Source: Aldehydirespirator sp965221605
GTDB lineage: Bacteria; Actinomycetota; Acidimicrobiia; Acidimicrobiales; Aldehydirespiratoraceae
Assembly (NCBI GenBank): GCA_965221605.1
Contig: CBDCSK010000014.1
Coordinates: 186,001 to 250,000, forward strand
Direction of reading: 5' to 3'
Length of the DNA: 64,000 nt
In this document: positions 17,501-25,486 of the stretch, piece after piece
How positions within the stretch are numbered: position 1 is the first letter of the stretch
Layout of the letters: every line of letters begins with the position of its first letter
Notes under the pieces: generated by a model
Seen by the model: the letters and a program-made list of their open reading frames with translations, nothing else
Databases searched by the model: none
Told to the model about the DNA's origin: nothing
Made by a program: the position numbers and the translations under genes

Positions 17501-18776
17501 CCAGGGATCGGGCCACAGCCCGGGCCGCGGGCCGCGGACCGACCACGCCGACGATGTCGCCGGGCGCCAGCGACACCGCCACCGGGACATCGCGCAGGGG
17601 TTCCAGCGCCTCCAGCGCTTCGAGCGCTTCCGGCGCGGCGGCGCCGTCGCCCCTCACCTCGATCGGCGGCGAGTAGGACAGGTCGGCCGTGCCGACGCCT
17701 AGTCGCATGGCGTCGGGATCGCGCTGGCGGCGCTCCCAGCAGCGCAACGACGGGGTCTCCGCCCGGCGCACCAACTCGGCGAGGTCGGGGACCAGCGCCA
17801 CCCGCCTGAAACGCTCGGCGGCCGCCTCCGACGCCAGCGCGGCCACGAAGTCCCTCACCTGGCTGGCGCTGTCCTCGCAGGCCTGCTGATGGGTCCGGGT
17901 GTTCCGCCGGCGCCGCTCCAGCCAGGTGCCGATGGTGATCAGAGGACCCAGGGCCGCGAACACTGCCATGAACGGGTTCCACACCAGAGCCAGCACCAGC
18001 CCGGCTACCACCGGCAACGCGATCCCGGCCCACGACAGGGGCTCGGGCTCCGGCCGGGACGGCGGTTCTGCGGGCACCCGCAAGGTTGCGGGCGAAGTCG
18101 GCGGACGGCGGCGGGGCGGCCGGTTGAAGGGGATCCGTCCCGAGGCGGCACCCAGACCGGCCCGCACGGCCGCGGGCGCGTCGTCCGTCTCGGTCCGCCA
18201 TTGCAGGCAGGTGGCGCCGAGCCTGAGGGTGGCCCCGGCCGGCACGGCCGCCGGATCGGTCATGGCCCGTCCGGCCAGGACGGTGCCGTTGCGCGAGCCG
18301 AGGTCGACGACCACCGGCCGGGCGCCCGGCCGCTCGACGCTGACACGGACATGGCGGCGCGAGACTGCGGGGTCGTCGAGCACCATGTCGCAGGTTCCCG
18401 AGCGACCGATCGTCCAGGTCCCCGTCCGGGGCGGTTTGTGGCGGGTTCCCGCCCGCAGGCCGGCGGTGATCGCGAGGACCTGACCGCGATTCGATGCTCC
18501 GGCCGCCGGCCGGGACCGCCGATCAGGTGACTGGGAGGGAGCCTGCCCAGAGCCAGGAGCGATCTCGAGCAGGGCCCCCTCCCAGATTTGGACCGACGAG
18601 AGGGGGGTGCCGGGACTGTGCCAGCATCCGTCGACCCTGACGCCGGCTGAGCTGTCGTCGGGTCCATCGAGTGGCTTCCCGAGTGCCGACATGAGGTCCG
18701 CCACGGTGTAGCTCTCGAGACGGGAGTCGATCTCCACGGTCTGTTCTATGCCGTTGCAGAGGTGACGGATCCGCAC
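14556..18776 (-). CDS. EssC/EccC-like FtsK/SpoIIIE ATPase with N-terminal FHA domain (type VII secretion)
   Basis: A 1406-residue membrane ATPase. Residues 1-75 form a small N-terminal domain, about 105-195 an FHA domain (WTIGRSGTCDMVLDDPAVSRRH; GSRNGTVL), and about 247-282 two membrane spans. Three FtsK-type ATPase domains follow. The first is intact (Walker A GGTTGSGKS near 653, Walker B VVVVDEF near 760). The second and third have degenerate P-loops (GGPASGTS near 982; GPPRTGRT near 1242). The FHA-TM-three-ATPase order and the WLRWLPH and LIDYKGG motifs are those of Firmicutes EssC (T7SSb) rather than mycobacterial EccCa/EccCb. It follows a WXG100 gene on the same strand. No EccB, EccD, EccE or mycosin is visible here. 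Confidence 0.9.
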   Translation of the reverse strand: MRIRHLCNGIEQTVEIDSRLESYTVADLMSALGKPLDGPDDSSAGVRVDGCWHSPGTPLSSVQIWEGALLEIAPGSGQAPSQSPDRRSRPAAGASNRGQVLAITAGLRAGTRHKPPRTGTWTIGRSGTCDMVLDDPAVSRRHVRVSVERPGARPVVVDLGSRNGTVLAGRAMTDPAAVPAGATLRLGATCLQWRTETDDAPAAVRAGLGAASGRIPFNRPPRRRPPTSPATLRVPAEPPSRPEPEPLSWAGIALPVVAGLVLALVWNPFMAVFAALGPLITIGTWLERRRRNTRTHQQACEDSASQVRDFVAALASEAAAERFRRVALVPDLAELVRRAETPSLRCWERRQRDPDAMRLGVGTADLSYSPPIEVRGDGAAAPEALEALEALEPLRDVPVAVSLAPGDIVGVVGPRPAARAVARSLVLQAAVLHGPADLAVAGLVPGGARDWSWLRWLPHSADAAGGGPGALAATESGAMAAAAETAAAGCAQRILLTVIDGTEALTGRSAPGRTLLALRSTAAIIVTTDVCDLPSNCTTIVQVDHEAGRLRLVDPRSAATLAPVVAWGVTIATATHAAARLARLDDPELGADHANLPESVSLVDLMDGGPTPESVLQHWQATRGTADLRAPIGATAEGPLVLDLVVDGPHLLIGGTTGSGKSELLRSLVAGLALSADPDHLALVLIDYKGGAAFDRCAEMPHVAGMVTDLDDRLAERALVCLEAELRHREERLRAAGAEDLAAFRARGGPAAEPLPRLVVVVDEFATLAAELPDFLHSLVGIAQRGRSLGVHMVLATQRPAGVVTDDIRANTSCRIALRVTDRHDSNDVIDSPAAARIPRQRPGQALARLGPGELVAFQSALVTGTTSQGSGGLRVGAGGETSGLDSAELPGGTDSGPGRNPAGRSDLDAVVDAVTVAHRRLHGRAPRPPWPEPLPSEVSAGILAARVGAGEPSAWLVDDPSSQRQFVSGWHPGHGHLVVLGGPASGTSTTLASVALDLCQSHDPDDLHLYGLDLDAGLLAALECLPHVGAVIAPTDGERRARLLRLLDDEVTARRTSGASASIVLLVDDLAGLARAHDPVRDPEPHRWFARIWSDGAAVGVTVAVSIARAADLPPELAASAGAVLVHATADAGEGLRFGLRTPTGGLAAGRAVRADDGLEVQIARPEGGDFAAAAAVVAATAAPAGRGPARIGSLPARVSFEDLPGSALSEDRRIDIRFAMGDLSLAPTGFALHNGEHALVLGPPRTGRTCTLAALGAAARGAGVEVVVVADRPGDLARLLAVEPVPVAEIDIADGRRRLLLVDDADRLSDPSGLLARLAAGDDASCHLAASATAERLRSSYGHWLGEMRTCRTGVLFRPGPLDGDLLGVALPARLELPPVPGRGLVVADGAAAAAQVALVSTAA

Positions 18777-18817
18777 TGGCCGTGTCCTCGCTGCGTCGTG
18801 GCGGGCGGGACCGCCCC

Positions 18818-18880
18818 GCGGCGCTCAGATGGTGTCGAGCGCGTTCAGTCCCGCGGCGCTCAGATTGTGTCGAGCGCGCT
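18818..18880. repeat. Tandem duplication of the WXG100 gene 3' end
   Basis: Two near-identical copies, 35 bp apart, of a stretch beginning GCGGCGCTCAGAT and continuing TGTCGAGCGCG. The copy at 18853-18880 contains the real stop codon and last codons of the WXG100 gene; the copy at 18818-18847 lies downstream of it, before the EssC-like gene. Confidence 0.85.
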
Positions 18881-19135
18881 GACGCCCGCCTGGAGTTCGG
18901 CGGTGATGAACGCTGAGTGCTCCCCCAGCGCGTCGCACAGCGCCCGCAGATTGGGGCGGAACTCCGTCTCCCAGAGCTGGCGGAACCGCTCGGCCCTCGC
19001 CCCCTGCCAGGTGGTGCCGTCGATACCGGCGCCGATAGTGCTGATCACCCCCTCCGCGGTCTCCTTCTGCCGGGCGAAGATCACCGCGAGCTGCTCCATC
19101 TGCGACTTCGACATCACCAGCATGTCGCCAGCCAT
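18860..19135 (-). CDS. WXG100 (ESAT-6-like) secreted protein
   Basis: A 91-residue helical hairpin protein. The turn motif is Trp-Gln-Gly (TTWQGARAERFRQLW) mid-protein, with long amphipathic helices on each side, the WXG100 signature and length. The ATG at 19135 (MAGDMLVMSKSQMEQL) is favoured by a strong ribosome site, AAAGGAGGG, five bases upstream; a longer frame to 19183 has no such site. It precedes the EssC-like ATPase gene and is its likely secretion substrate or co-factor. The C-terminus (AGVSALDTI) lacks a YxxxD/E motif. Confidence 0.9.
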   Translation of the reverse strand: MAGDMLVMSKSQMEQLAVIFARQKETAEGVISTIGAGIDGTTWQGARAERFRQLWETEFRPNLRALCDALGEHSAFITAELQAGVSALDTI

Positions 19136-19155
19136 TGACACCCTCCTTTGGATGG

Positions 19156-19177
19156 CAGCACGAGATGTATCGTGCTG
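19156..19177. promoter_or_regulatory. Hairpin in the WXG100 leader
   Basis: A perfect 8-bp inverted repeat (CAGCACGA / TCGTGCTG) with a 6-base loop lies directly upstream of the WXG100 ribosome-binding site. It could be a leader hairpin or an operator dyad. Confidence 0.55.
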
Positions 19178-19187
19178 TTTCATATGC

Positions 19188-19220
19188 TTGTCACACCATC
19201 ATGGCAGTCTGATGTGACAA
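19188..19220. promoter_or_regulatory. Wide-spaced inverted repeat TTGTCACA...TGTGACAA
   Basis: Two perfect 8-bp arms separated by 17 bp, inside an AT-rich island (about 19178-19280) that stands out from the GC-rich surroundings and is the natural promoter region of the WXG100-essC pair. The arms resemble regulator half sites (TGTGA-type). No other signal is obvious in the rest of the 207-bp gap. Confidence 0.5.
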
Positions 19221-19342
19221 CAACAACCAAAAGAAAGGCGAAATATATGAAAAAGGCTGAAAATCTATTAAGCTGCTTCGCTTCGCCGGCGCGCTAGCAA
19301 TCGCTCCGGGCGGTCGGCCGGAGCGGAACTCGATGAACCCGC

Positions 19343-20146
19343 TCAGGTCGGCGGGGTGTCGCCGATGGCCTTCTTGACCGAGCCCAGCAGGTCGGCCATG
19401 GCGGCCCGCACCGAAGCCTGGTGAGCGGCGAGGGCCTGGAACTCCTGGCCGGACCGGATTGAGGCCCGTCCTCCGAGCACGTCGAAGGCCCTGTGCACCA
19501 TGCGCTTGTTGATCTGGGCCAGGTCCGTAGCCACGCCGGCGATGCGCACCGCCACCGCGAGCACGGCCTCCTCCAGTTCCTCGGGCGGGTAGGCCCGGTT
19601 GGCCCACCCCATCCGGGCCGCCTCGGCGCCGCTGACGGAGTCGCCGGTGAGCATGGCCTCCATGGCGTGTCGCAATCCCATCAGCGGCGTGTGGTACTGC
19701 CAGTCCGGGGGCGAGGCCACCCGCACCACCGGATAGCCGATGCGGGCGTCGTCGGCCACGTACACCAGGTCGCAGGCCGTGGCCAGCTCGGTGCCTCCGG
19801 CGTAGGCGTACCCGTGGACCTGGGCGATGACCGGCTTGGCCAGATCCCAGATGGAGAACCAGCCGTCGCTGGCCTGGCGGGTCCACTGGCCGTCGCCGGG
19901 CGCGGACGGGTAGGGCGGATCGTCCATGAGTCGGCCTGAGAGGTCGTAGCCCGACGAGAAGCAGGGGCCTGCGCCCCGCACGATGGTGACCCTGACATCG
20001 GGGTCGGCGTCGAAGCGGTGAAGGGCGTCGAGCAGTTCTGTCCGCATCGGCATGGAGATGGCGTTGCGCTTGTGGGGGCGGTTGAGCGTGATGCGGCGAA
20101 CGTGCTCGGCCGGCTCGTCGACCAGGAGTAGATGCTCGTCGGTCAT
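19343..20146 (-). CDS. Enoyl-CoA hydratase/isomerase family protein
   Basis: A 267-residue crotonase-family enzyme. RGAGPCFSSGYDLSG and HGYAYAGGTELATACDLVYV are the two oxyanion-hole segments. The usual catalytic Glu region is atypical (IGYPVVRVASPPDWQYHTPLMGLRHAMEAMLTGD), so the exact reaction is uncertain. The ATG at 20146 overlaps the stop of the upstream LLM gene (ATGA), showing translational coupling; the longer open frame upstream of it is inside that gene. Confidence 0.85.
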   Translation of the reverse strand: MTDEHLLLVDEPAEHVRRITLNRPHKRNAISMPMRTELLDALHRFDADPDVRVTIVRGAGPCFSSGYDLSGRLMDDPPYPSAPGDGQWTRQASDGWFSIWDLAKPVIAQVHGYAYAGGTELATACDLVYVADDARIGYPVVRVASPPDWQYHTPLMGLRHAMEAMLTGDSVSGAEAARMGWANRAYPPEELEEAVLAVAVRIAGVATDLAQINKRMVHRAFDVLGGRASIRSGQEFQALAAHQASVRAAMADLLGSVKKAIGDTPPT

Positions 20147-21201
20147 GGGCTCGCTCCCGTGGTGTCTCGGGTGCCGGCCAGCTCGGCGGTCAACCTCAGA
20201 CCCTCGTCGTGGCGGCACCGGATTATCACACCGGTCAGGCCCGCGGGGACCGCCCCGGGCCAGCGGGCCCGGATGCGCCGGGTCGGGCCGACCAGTGACT
20301 GGGAGTCGATGTAGTCGTCGGGGACTGCCGCGACCGCCTCGTCCCGCCGGCCGGCCCGCCACAGCTCCACGATCCGGGCGGAGGCGTCCGGCCACCCGCG
20401 CCGGGCCATGGCCTCAGCGTGGAAGTTGTGGGTGTCGCTTCCCATACCGCCGACGTACATGGCCACCAGCGGCTTGCGGGCGTCGAGCGCGGCCTGCACG
20501 TCGTCGGTGATCTCGACCGAGAGCGACCCGAACATCTCGGGCTGGGGTCGCAGGCCTCCGTGGCGGCGGGCCAGCCCCCGCTGCAGCGGCTCCCGGTAGG
20601 TCTCGGCTCCGTCGGGTCCGTAGCCCATCGGCAGCCAGCCGTCGGCAACCTCGGCAGCCAGAGCCACGTTGCGGGACCCTCCGGACGCGATCCATATCTC
20701 GATGCCCGGCGAGGGATGCAGGATCGACCTCAGTGGCTTGCCCTGGCCCAGCGCGCCCGGACCGTCATAGGGCAGGCGGAGGGCGTCGCCGTCGTGGGTG
20801 ACGGGCTCGTCACGGGCCAGCACCTTGCGCATGATCGCGGTGTAGTCGCGCAGCTTGGCCGTCGGCCTCCCCCAGGCCGCGCCGTGCCAGCCCTCCACCA
20901 CCTGGGGCCCCGACACGCCCAAGCCGATGATGGTACGGCCGCCCCCGGCGAGCGCGTCGATGGTCATGGCGTGCATGGCGGTGGCCGCGGGGCTGCGGGC
21001 GTCGATCTGCACGATGCCGGTGGCGAGCTTGATCCTGTGAGTGTGCGCGGCCAGGTAGGCCAGGGGTGACAGCGCGTCGGCCCCGTAGGCCTCAGCCGTC
21101 CACACGCTGTGGTATCCGAGCTGCTCCGCGAGCTGCACCGCAGCCACGGGCACCTCCAGCGAGGCGCCCCGGTACAGGTCCAAGCCGAGCCCCAGCTTCA
21201 C
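20143..21201 (-). CDS. LLM-class F420-dependent oxidoreductase
   Basis: A 352-residue luciferase-like TIM barrel. It opens MKLGLGLDLYRG, followed by AEQLGYHSVWTAEAYG, THRIKLATGIVQI and RTIIGLGVSGPQVVEGWHG, the pattern of actinobacterial F420-dependent LLM enzymes. Such proteins reduce or oxidise small organic substrates with coenzyme F420. It forms a coupled pair with the downstream crotonase and starts 58 bp from the divergent dehydrogenase gene. Confidence 0.9.
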   Translation of the reverse strand: MKLGLGLDLYRGASLEVPVAAVQLAEQLGYHSVWTAEAYGADALSPLAYLAAHTHRIKLATGIVQIDARSPAATAMHAMTIDALAGGGRTIIGLGVSGPQVVEGWHGAAWGRPTAKLRDYTAIMRKVLARDEPVTHDGDALRLPYDGPGALGQGKPLRSILHPSPGIEIWIASGGSRNVALAAEVADGWLPMGYGPDGAETYREPLQRGLARRHGGLRPQPEMFGSLSVEITDDVQAALDARKPLVAMYVGGMGSDTHNFHAEAMARRGWPDASARIVELWRAGRRDEAVAAVPDDYIDSQSLVGPTRRIRARWPGAVPAGLTGVIIRCRHDEGLRLTAELAGTRDTTGASP

Positions 21202-21259
21202 GGTGCTCGGCCTCCGATCATCATGGCCGGGAACCCTAACCTCGCTACGATCCCTCTTC

Positions 21260-22444
21260 GTGAAGGCGTTGCGCTTCTCGCGCCAGGAGGCCCGCTACGC
21301 GGCTGCGGCACTGGCGTCGCGGCTGCGGCCCGGCGCGGGAGCGAGGTGGGGGCCGCTCAAGCTGGTCGACGACGACCCGCCCGGACTGCCCGGCGGGGAC
21401 TGGGTGCGGGTCTACCCCAGGGTCTGCGGCATCTGCGGCTCGGACTTGGCGACCATCGACGGCCAGTCGGCGCGCTACTTCGAGGACTACGTGTCGTTCC
21501 CGTTCGTGCCCGGCCATGAGATCGTGGCCGACACGTCCGACGGGCGCCGGGTGATCGTCGAGCCTGTGCTGGGGCACGAGGCCCGCGGCTTCGACCTGCC
21601 GTATCCGGGAGCCGCGCCCGGCGACGGCGACGACTACCGGCATCTGATGAGCGGTCACCTGCTGCCGGGGCTGCAGACCGGCTTCTGCAAGTCCACCGGC
21701 GGGGGCTGGTCGACCGAGCTGGTGGCCCACCCCTCCCAGCTTCACGACGTTCCCGACTGGATGAGCGACGAGTTGGCCGTGATGATCGAGCCGGTGGCGG
21801 GCGGCGTTCACGCCGCATTGCGCTCCGGCGCCCGGCCCGGCGACACGGTGGCCGTGGTCGGGGCCGGGACCATGGGCCTGGTGGCGGTGGCCGCCCTGCG
21901 GGGCCTCACCGAGCCGGCGTCGATCATGGTCGGGGCCCGGTACTCGACCCAGCGGACGCTGGCGCTGGAGTTCGGCGCCGACGCGGCCGTCGAACCGGAC
22001 GAACTGAAGCGGGCCGTGCGCCGGGCTACCAGGTCGTTCATGGTCGGCGACCACCTCTCGGGAGGCGCCGATGTCGTGATCGACGCCGTCGGGTCGTCGA
22101 CGTCGCTGGCGGAGGCGCTGTCGCTGTGCCGGCCCCGAGGCCGGGTCGTGGTGCTGGGGATGCCGGCCACGGTCACGCTCGAGCTGACCGGCCTGTGGCA
22201 CCGGGAGGTCGAGTTGGTGGGCTGCTACGCCTACGGCACCGAGGTCCGCGCCGATGGCCGCCTCACAACCAGCTTCGAGCTGGCCATGGAACTGGCCGGC
22301 AAGGTCGCCTTCGACCGGCTGGTGTCGGCGCTGTACCCCCTCGACCGCTACGTGGACGCCCTCGGCCACGCTGCGGAGGCGGGCCGCCGCGGCGCGGTCA
22401 AGATCGCGTTCGACATGCGGGATGAGCGCCGGCGTGGCATCTAA
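21260..22444 (+). CDS. Zinc-type medium-chain alcohol/polyol dehydrogenase
   Basis: A 394-residue MDR enzyme. CGICGSD supplies the catalytic zinc cysteine and GHE the next ligands; GAGTMG binds NAD(P). The structural-zinc lobe normally has four cysteines, but the corresponding loop here contains only one (GFCKSTGG), so it probably lacks structural zinc. I start at GTG 21260: TACGAT at 21246-21251 would be a -10 element just upstream, pointing to a leaderless message. Earlier in-frame codons to 21203 fall in the promoter region. The next gene starts inside its last 23 bp. Confidence 0.85.
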   Translation: MKALRFSRQEARYAAAALASRLRPGAGARWGPLKLVDDDPPGLPGGDWVRVYPRVCGICGSDLATIDGQSARYFEDYVSFPFVPGHEIVADTSDGRRVIVEPVLGHEARGFDLPYPGAAPGDGDDYRHLMSGHLLPGLQTGFCKSTGGGWSTELVAHPSQLHDVPDWMSDELAVMIEPVAGGVHAALRSGARPGDTVAVVGAGTMGLVAVAALRGLTEPASIMVGARYSTQRTLALEFGADAAVEPDELKRAVRRATRSFMVGDHLSGGADVVIDAVGSSTSLAEALSLCRPRGRVVVLGMPATVTLELTGLWHREVELVGCYAYGTEVRADGRLTTSFELAMELAGKVAFDRLVSALYPLDRYVDALGHAAEAGRRGAVKIAFDMRDERRRGI

Positions 22445-23783
22445 CTCCGCCAGCGCCACGGACAGCAGCTTCGACCGCAGACGCGACAGCTTCGACGCGG
22501 TGGTGATCGGCGCGGGCGTGATCGGCGCGGCCACCGCCTTCGAGCTCGGACGGCGGGGCTGGCGGGTGCTGTGCGTGGACAAGCTTCAGGCGGCGGGCTT
22601 CGGTTCGACCGTCAACTCGTGCGCAATCGTGCGCTTCACGTACTCGACCTTCACCGGTGTGGCCATGGCCTACGAGGGCCTGCAGTACTGGCTCGACTGG
22701 TCCGGGTATCTCGAAACCTCCGACGAGCTGGGCCTCATCACCTACAGGCAGTGCGGCATGGCGGCCCTGAAGGATCCCGGCGGCCACTACCTCAAGGTGC
22801 TCCCCCACTTCGACGCCATCGGCGTGACCTACGAGGAGTGGTCCACCGAAGAGCTGGTCCGCCGGATGCCGATCCTCGACGCGGGCGTGTTCGGCCCGCC
22901 CAAACGGCCCGACGACCCCGACTTCTGGGCCGACCCGACCGAGCAGCTGCCCGGAGCGGTGTTCACCCCGGAGGCCGGATATGTGAGCGACCCCCAGCTC
23001 ACCACCCACAACCTGCAGCGGGCCGCGGAGGCGGCCGGCGCCGAGTTCCGCTTCGCCACCGCGGTGACCGCCATCGGCCATGCCAACGGCCGGGTGTCGG
23101 GCGTGACTCTCGACGGCGACACGGCCGTGGCTGCGCCGGTTGTGGTGAACGTGGCCGGCCCCCACTCGTATCTGATCAACCGGATGGCCGGCGTGTACGA
23201 GTCGATGAACATCAAGACCCGGGCGCTGCGCCACGAGGTCCACCACGCCCCGGGACCCGCGGCGTTCGACTACGAGCAGGACGGATTCAACATCGCCGAC
23301 GACGACAACGGGATCTATTTCCGGCCCGAGACCGGCAACCACATCCTGGTGGGCAGCACCGATCCCCGCTGCGACCCCCAGGACTGGGTGGATCCCGACG
23401 AGTACGACCAGCGGCTCATCGGCGAGCAGTGGGAGGCCCAGGTGCTGCGACTCAACCGGCGGCTGCCGTCACTGGGCGTGCCCCATGAACGCAAGGGCGT
23501 GGTCGACCTCTACGACGTGAGCGACGACTGGATCCCCATCTATGACCGCACCGACCTCGACGGCTTCTATGTGGCCATCGGCACCAGCGGCAACCAGTTC
23601 AAGAACGCGGGGGTGGCCGGGCACTGCATGGCCGAACTGATCGAGGCAGTCGAAGGCGGCCATGACCACGATGCCCGCCCGCTGCTGGTTGAGGGCCGCT
23701 ACACCGGCCTGCCCATCGACATGGGGACCTTCAGCCGCAACCGCCAGGTCAACCCCAACTCCTCGATGTCGGTCCACGGCTGA
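22422..23783 (+). CDS. FAD-dependent oxidoreductase of the DAO (DadA/sarcosine oxidase) family
   Basis: A 453-residue flavoenzyme. Residues 27-40 (VVIGAGVIGAATAF, Gly30/32/35) bind FAD, and the C-terminal GFYVAIGTSGNQFKNAG matches the second flavin contact of D-amino-acid-oxidase-type enzymes. These oxidise amines or N-methyl amino acids. ATG 22422 overlaps the preceding dehydrogenase by 23 nt. The amidase gene begins 15 bp after the stop, so the three probably form one catabolic operon for an amide- or amine-containing compound. Confidence 0.85.
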   Translation: MSAGVASNSASATDSSFDRRRDSFDAVVIGAGVIGAATAFELGRRGWRVLCVDKLQAAGFGSTVNSCAIVRFTYSTFTGVAMAYEGLQYWLDWSGYLETSDELGLITYRQCGMAALKDPGGHYLKVLPHFDAIGVTYEEWSTEELVRRMPILDAGVFGPPKRPDDPDFWADPTEQLPGAVFTPEAGYVSDPQLTTHNLQRAAEAAGAEFRFATAVTAIGHANGRVSGVTLDGDTAVAAPVVVNVAGPHSYLINRMAGVYESMNIKTRALRHEVHHAPGPAAFDYEQDGFNIADDDNGIYFRPETGNHILVGSTDPRCDPQDWVDPDEYDQRLIGEQWEAQVLRLNRRLPSLGVPHERKGVVDLYDVSDDWIPIYDRTDLDGFYVAIGTSGNQFKNAGVAGHCMAELIEAVEGGHDHDARPLLVEGRYTGLPIDMGTFSRNRQVNPNSSMSVHG

Positions 23784-23798
23784 CGAGCACGCGCTCCC

Positions 23799-25217
23799 GT
23801 GACCAACGATCTGATCAGTCTCAGCGCACGTGAGGTGGTCGCGCGCTTGGCAACGGGTGATCTCAGTCCCCACGACGCTCTTGACGCGGTCCAAGCCCGC
23901 GTCGAAGCCGTCGATCCGACGGTCAATGCACTGCCGACCCGCTGCTTCGACCGGGCCCGTGATCACGCCGACCGGCTAATGGAAGTCGCGCCGCCCGAAC
24001 GCGGCGTGCTGGCCGGCCTGCCTGTACCGATCAAGGACCTCACGAACGTCGCCGGCGTGCGGACGACCTACGGATCGCGGCTGATGGAGAACTTCGTCCC
24101 GGAGCGATCCGATGTCGTCGTCGAGACGATCGAATCCCAGGGCGGGGTCGTCTACGCGATGTCGAACACCCCCGAGTTCGGCGCGGGCGGCAACACGTTC
24201 AACGATGTCTTCGGGCCCACCCGCAATCCTCACGATCTGCGCCTCACCCCCGGCGGGTCCTCGGGTGGCGCGGCCGCCGCCCTCGCCACCGGCATGGCCT
24301 GGCTGGCCCAAGGCTCGGATCTGGCCGGCTCGCTGCGCACGCCCGCGAGCTTCTGCGGGGTCACCAGCCTGCGCCCCTCGCCGGGCCGGGTTGCTACCGG
24401 ACCGACGGTGATGCCGTTCCAGGTGCACTCCCAGCAGGGGCCGATGGCCCGCGACATCGCCGACCTCGCGCTGTTCGCCGACGCGATGGTGGGCGAGAGC
24501 CCCCGCGCCGGACTCGGCAAGCCCCCGCCACTCCAGTCGTTCCGCAGCGCCGCAGCCTCGCCGCGGGCACCGGCGCGGGTGGCCTTCAGCGTCGACCTCG
24601 GTGTGACCGAGACGGCTCCGGCAGTCGCGGAAGTGTGCCGCCGGGCGATGGACGCCCTCGAGCGCGACGGCGTCACCGTCGTGGCCGATCACCCCGACCT
24701 CTCCGATGCAGAGGTGGCGTTCGACGTCCCGCGGGCGCTCCTGTTCGCCGCCCTGCTGGGGGCCGCACTCCACGAAGTGCGCAGTGTCCTCAAGCCTGAG
24801 CTGGTGTGGAACATCGAGCGAGGCCTTGCCGTTGACGGCGACGCGGTACGGGCCGCGCTCGCGGCCCAAGGACGGGTCTTCGAGCTCGCGGCGGAGTTCA
24901 TGAGCGGCTACGACCTGCTGATCTGCCCGGCCGCCACCGTGCTGCCCTTCCCCATCGAGGAGCGTTACGTCGGATACGGCGACGGGCTCCCGCCGAGCGA
25001 GTACTACCGCTGGCTCACGATCGCGGCGGCGGTGAGCACCACCACCCTGCCGGTCATCACGATCCCCTGCGGCCGCTCCGAGACCGGTCTCCCGGTGGGG
25101 GTCCAGCTGATCGGGCGACCCCACGGTGAGCTGGGCCTGTTCTCCGCAGCCAGCCACATCGAGAGGATTCTCAGCATCGGCCCGTCCATCGTTGATGTGG
25201 ATCCGCCAACCGGCTGA
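23799..25217 (+). CDS. Amidase (amidase-signature family)
   Basis: A 472-residue amidase with a complete Ser-Ser-Lys triad: Lys79 (PVPIKDLTNVAG), the cis-serine in GGSSGGAAAALA (154-155) and the nucleophile Ser178 (GSDLAGSLRTPAS). The family hydrolyses amides to carboxylate plus ammonia or amine. It starts with GTG and is the last gene of the dehydrogenase / DAO oxidase / amidase run. Substrate not identifiable. Confidence 0.93.
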   Translation: MTNDLISLSAREVVARLATGDLSPHDALDAVQARVEAVDPTVNALPTRCFDRARDHADRLMEVAPPERGVLAGLPVPIKDLTNVAGVRTTYGSRLMENFVPERSDVVVETIESQGGVVYAMSNTPEFGAGGNTFNDVFGPTRNPHDLRLTPGGSSGGAAAALATGMAWLAQGSDLAGSLRTPASFCGVTSLRPSPGRVATGPTVMPFQVHSQQGPMARDIADLALFADAMVGESPRAGLGKPPPLQSFRSAAASPRAPARVAFSVDLGVTETAPAVAEVCRRAMDALERDGVTVVADHPDLSDAEVAFDVPRALLFAALLGAALHEVRSVLKPELVWNIERGLAVDGDAVRAALAAQGRVFELAAEFMSGYDLLICPAATVLPFPIEERYVGYGDGLPPSEYYRWLTIAAAVSTTTLPVITIPCGRSETGLPVGVQLIGRPHGELGLFSAASHIERILSIGPSIVDVDPPTG

Positions 25218-25249
25218 ACTCAAGGGACTGTTGATGCTATGATGCGCGT

Positions 25250-25486
25250 ATGCGCACTACTGTGTCACTTGACGAGAGGATTCACGAAGAAGCCCGGCGC
25301 ATCGCGTTCGAGTCCCGTCGAACGCTCAGCGAAGTCATCAACGAGCTCCTCGCCGAAGGCCTCAAGCAAGTGGCACGGCCCCCCGTGCGTCGCCAACTAG
25401 GACAGCTCCGCGGCACCATCACGATCGCCGACGACTTCGACGAGACGCCCGAAGAGGTACTCGACTCGCTCGCCGAGCCGCTCTGA
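25250..25486 (+). CDS. vapB: VapB-like ribbon-helix-helix antitoxin
   Basis: A 78-residue protein. The N-terminal RTTVSLDERIHEEARRIA forms a ribbon-helix-helix DNA-binding domain. The acidic tail (ITIADDFDETPEEVLDSL) is the sort that wraps the cognate toxin. Its stop codon shares a base with the start of the PIN-domain gene, the normal order for autoregulated VapBC operons. Confidence 0.88.
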   Translation: MRTTVSLDERIHEEARRIAFESRRTLSEVINELLAEGLKQVARPPVRRQLGQLRGTITIADDFDETPEEVLDSLAEPL

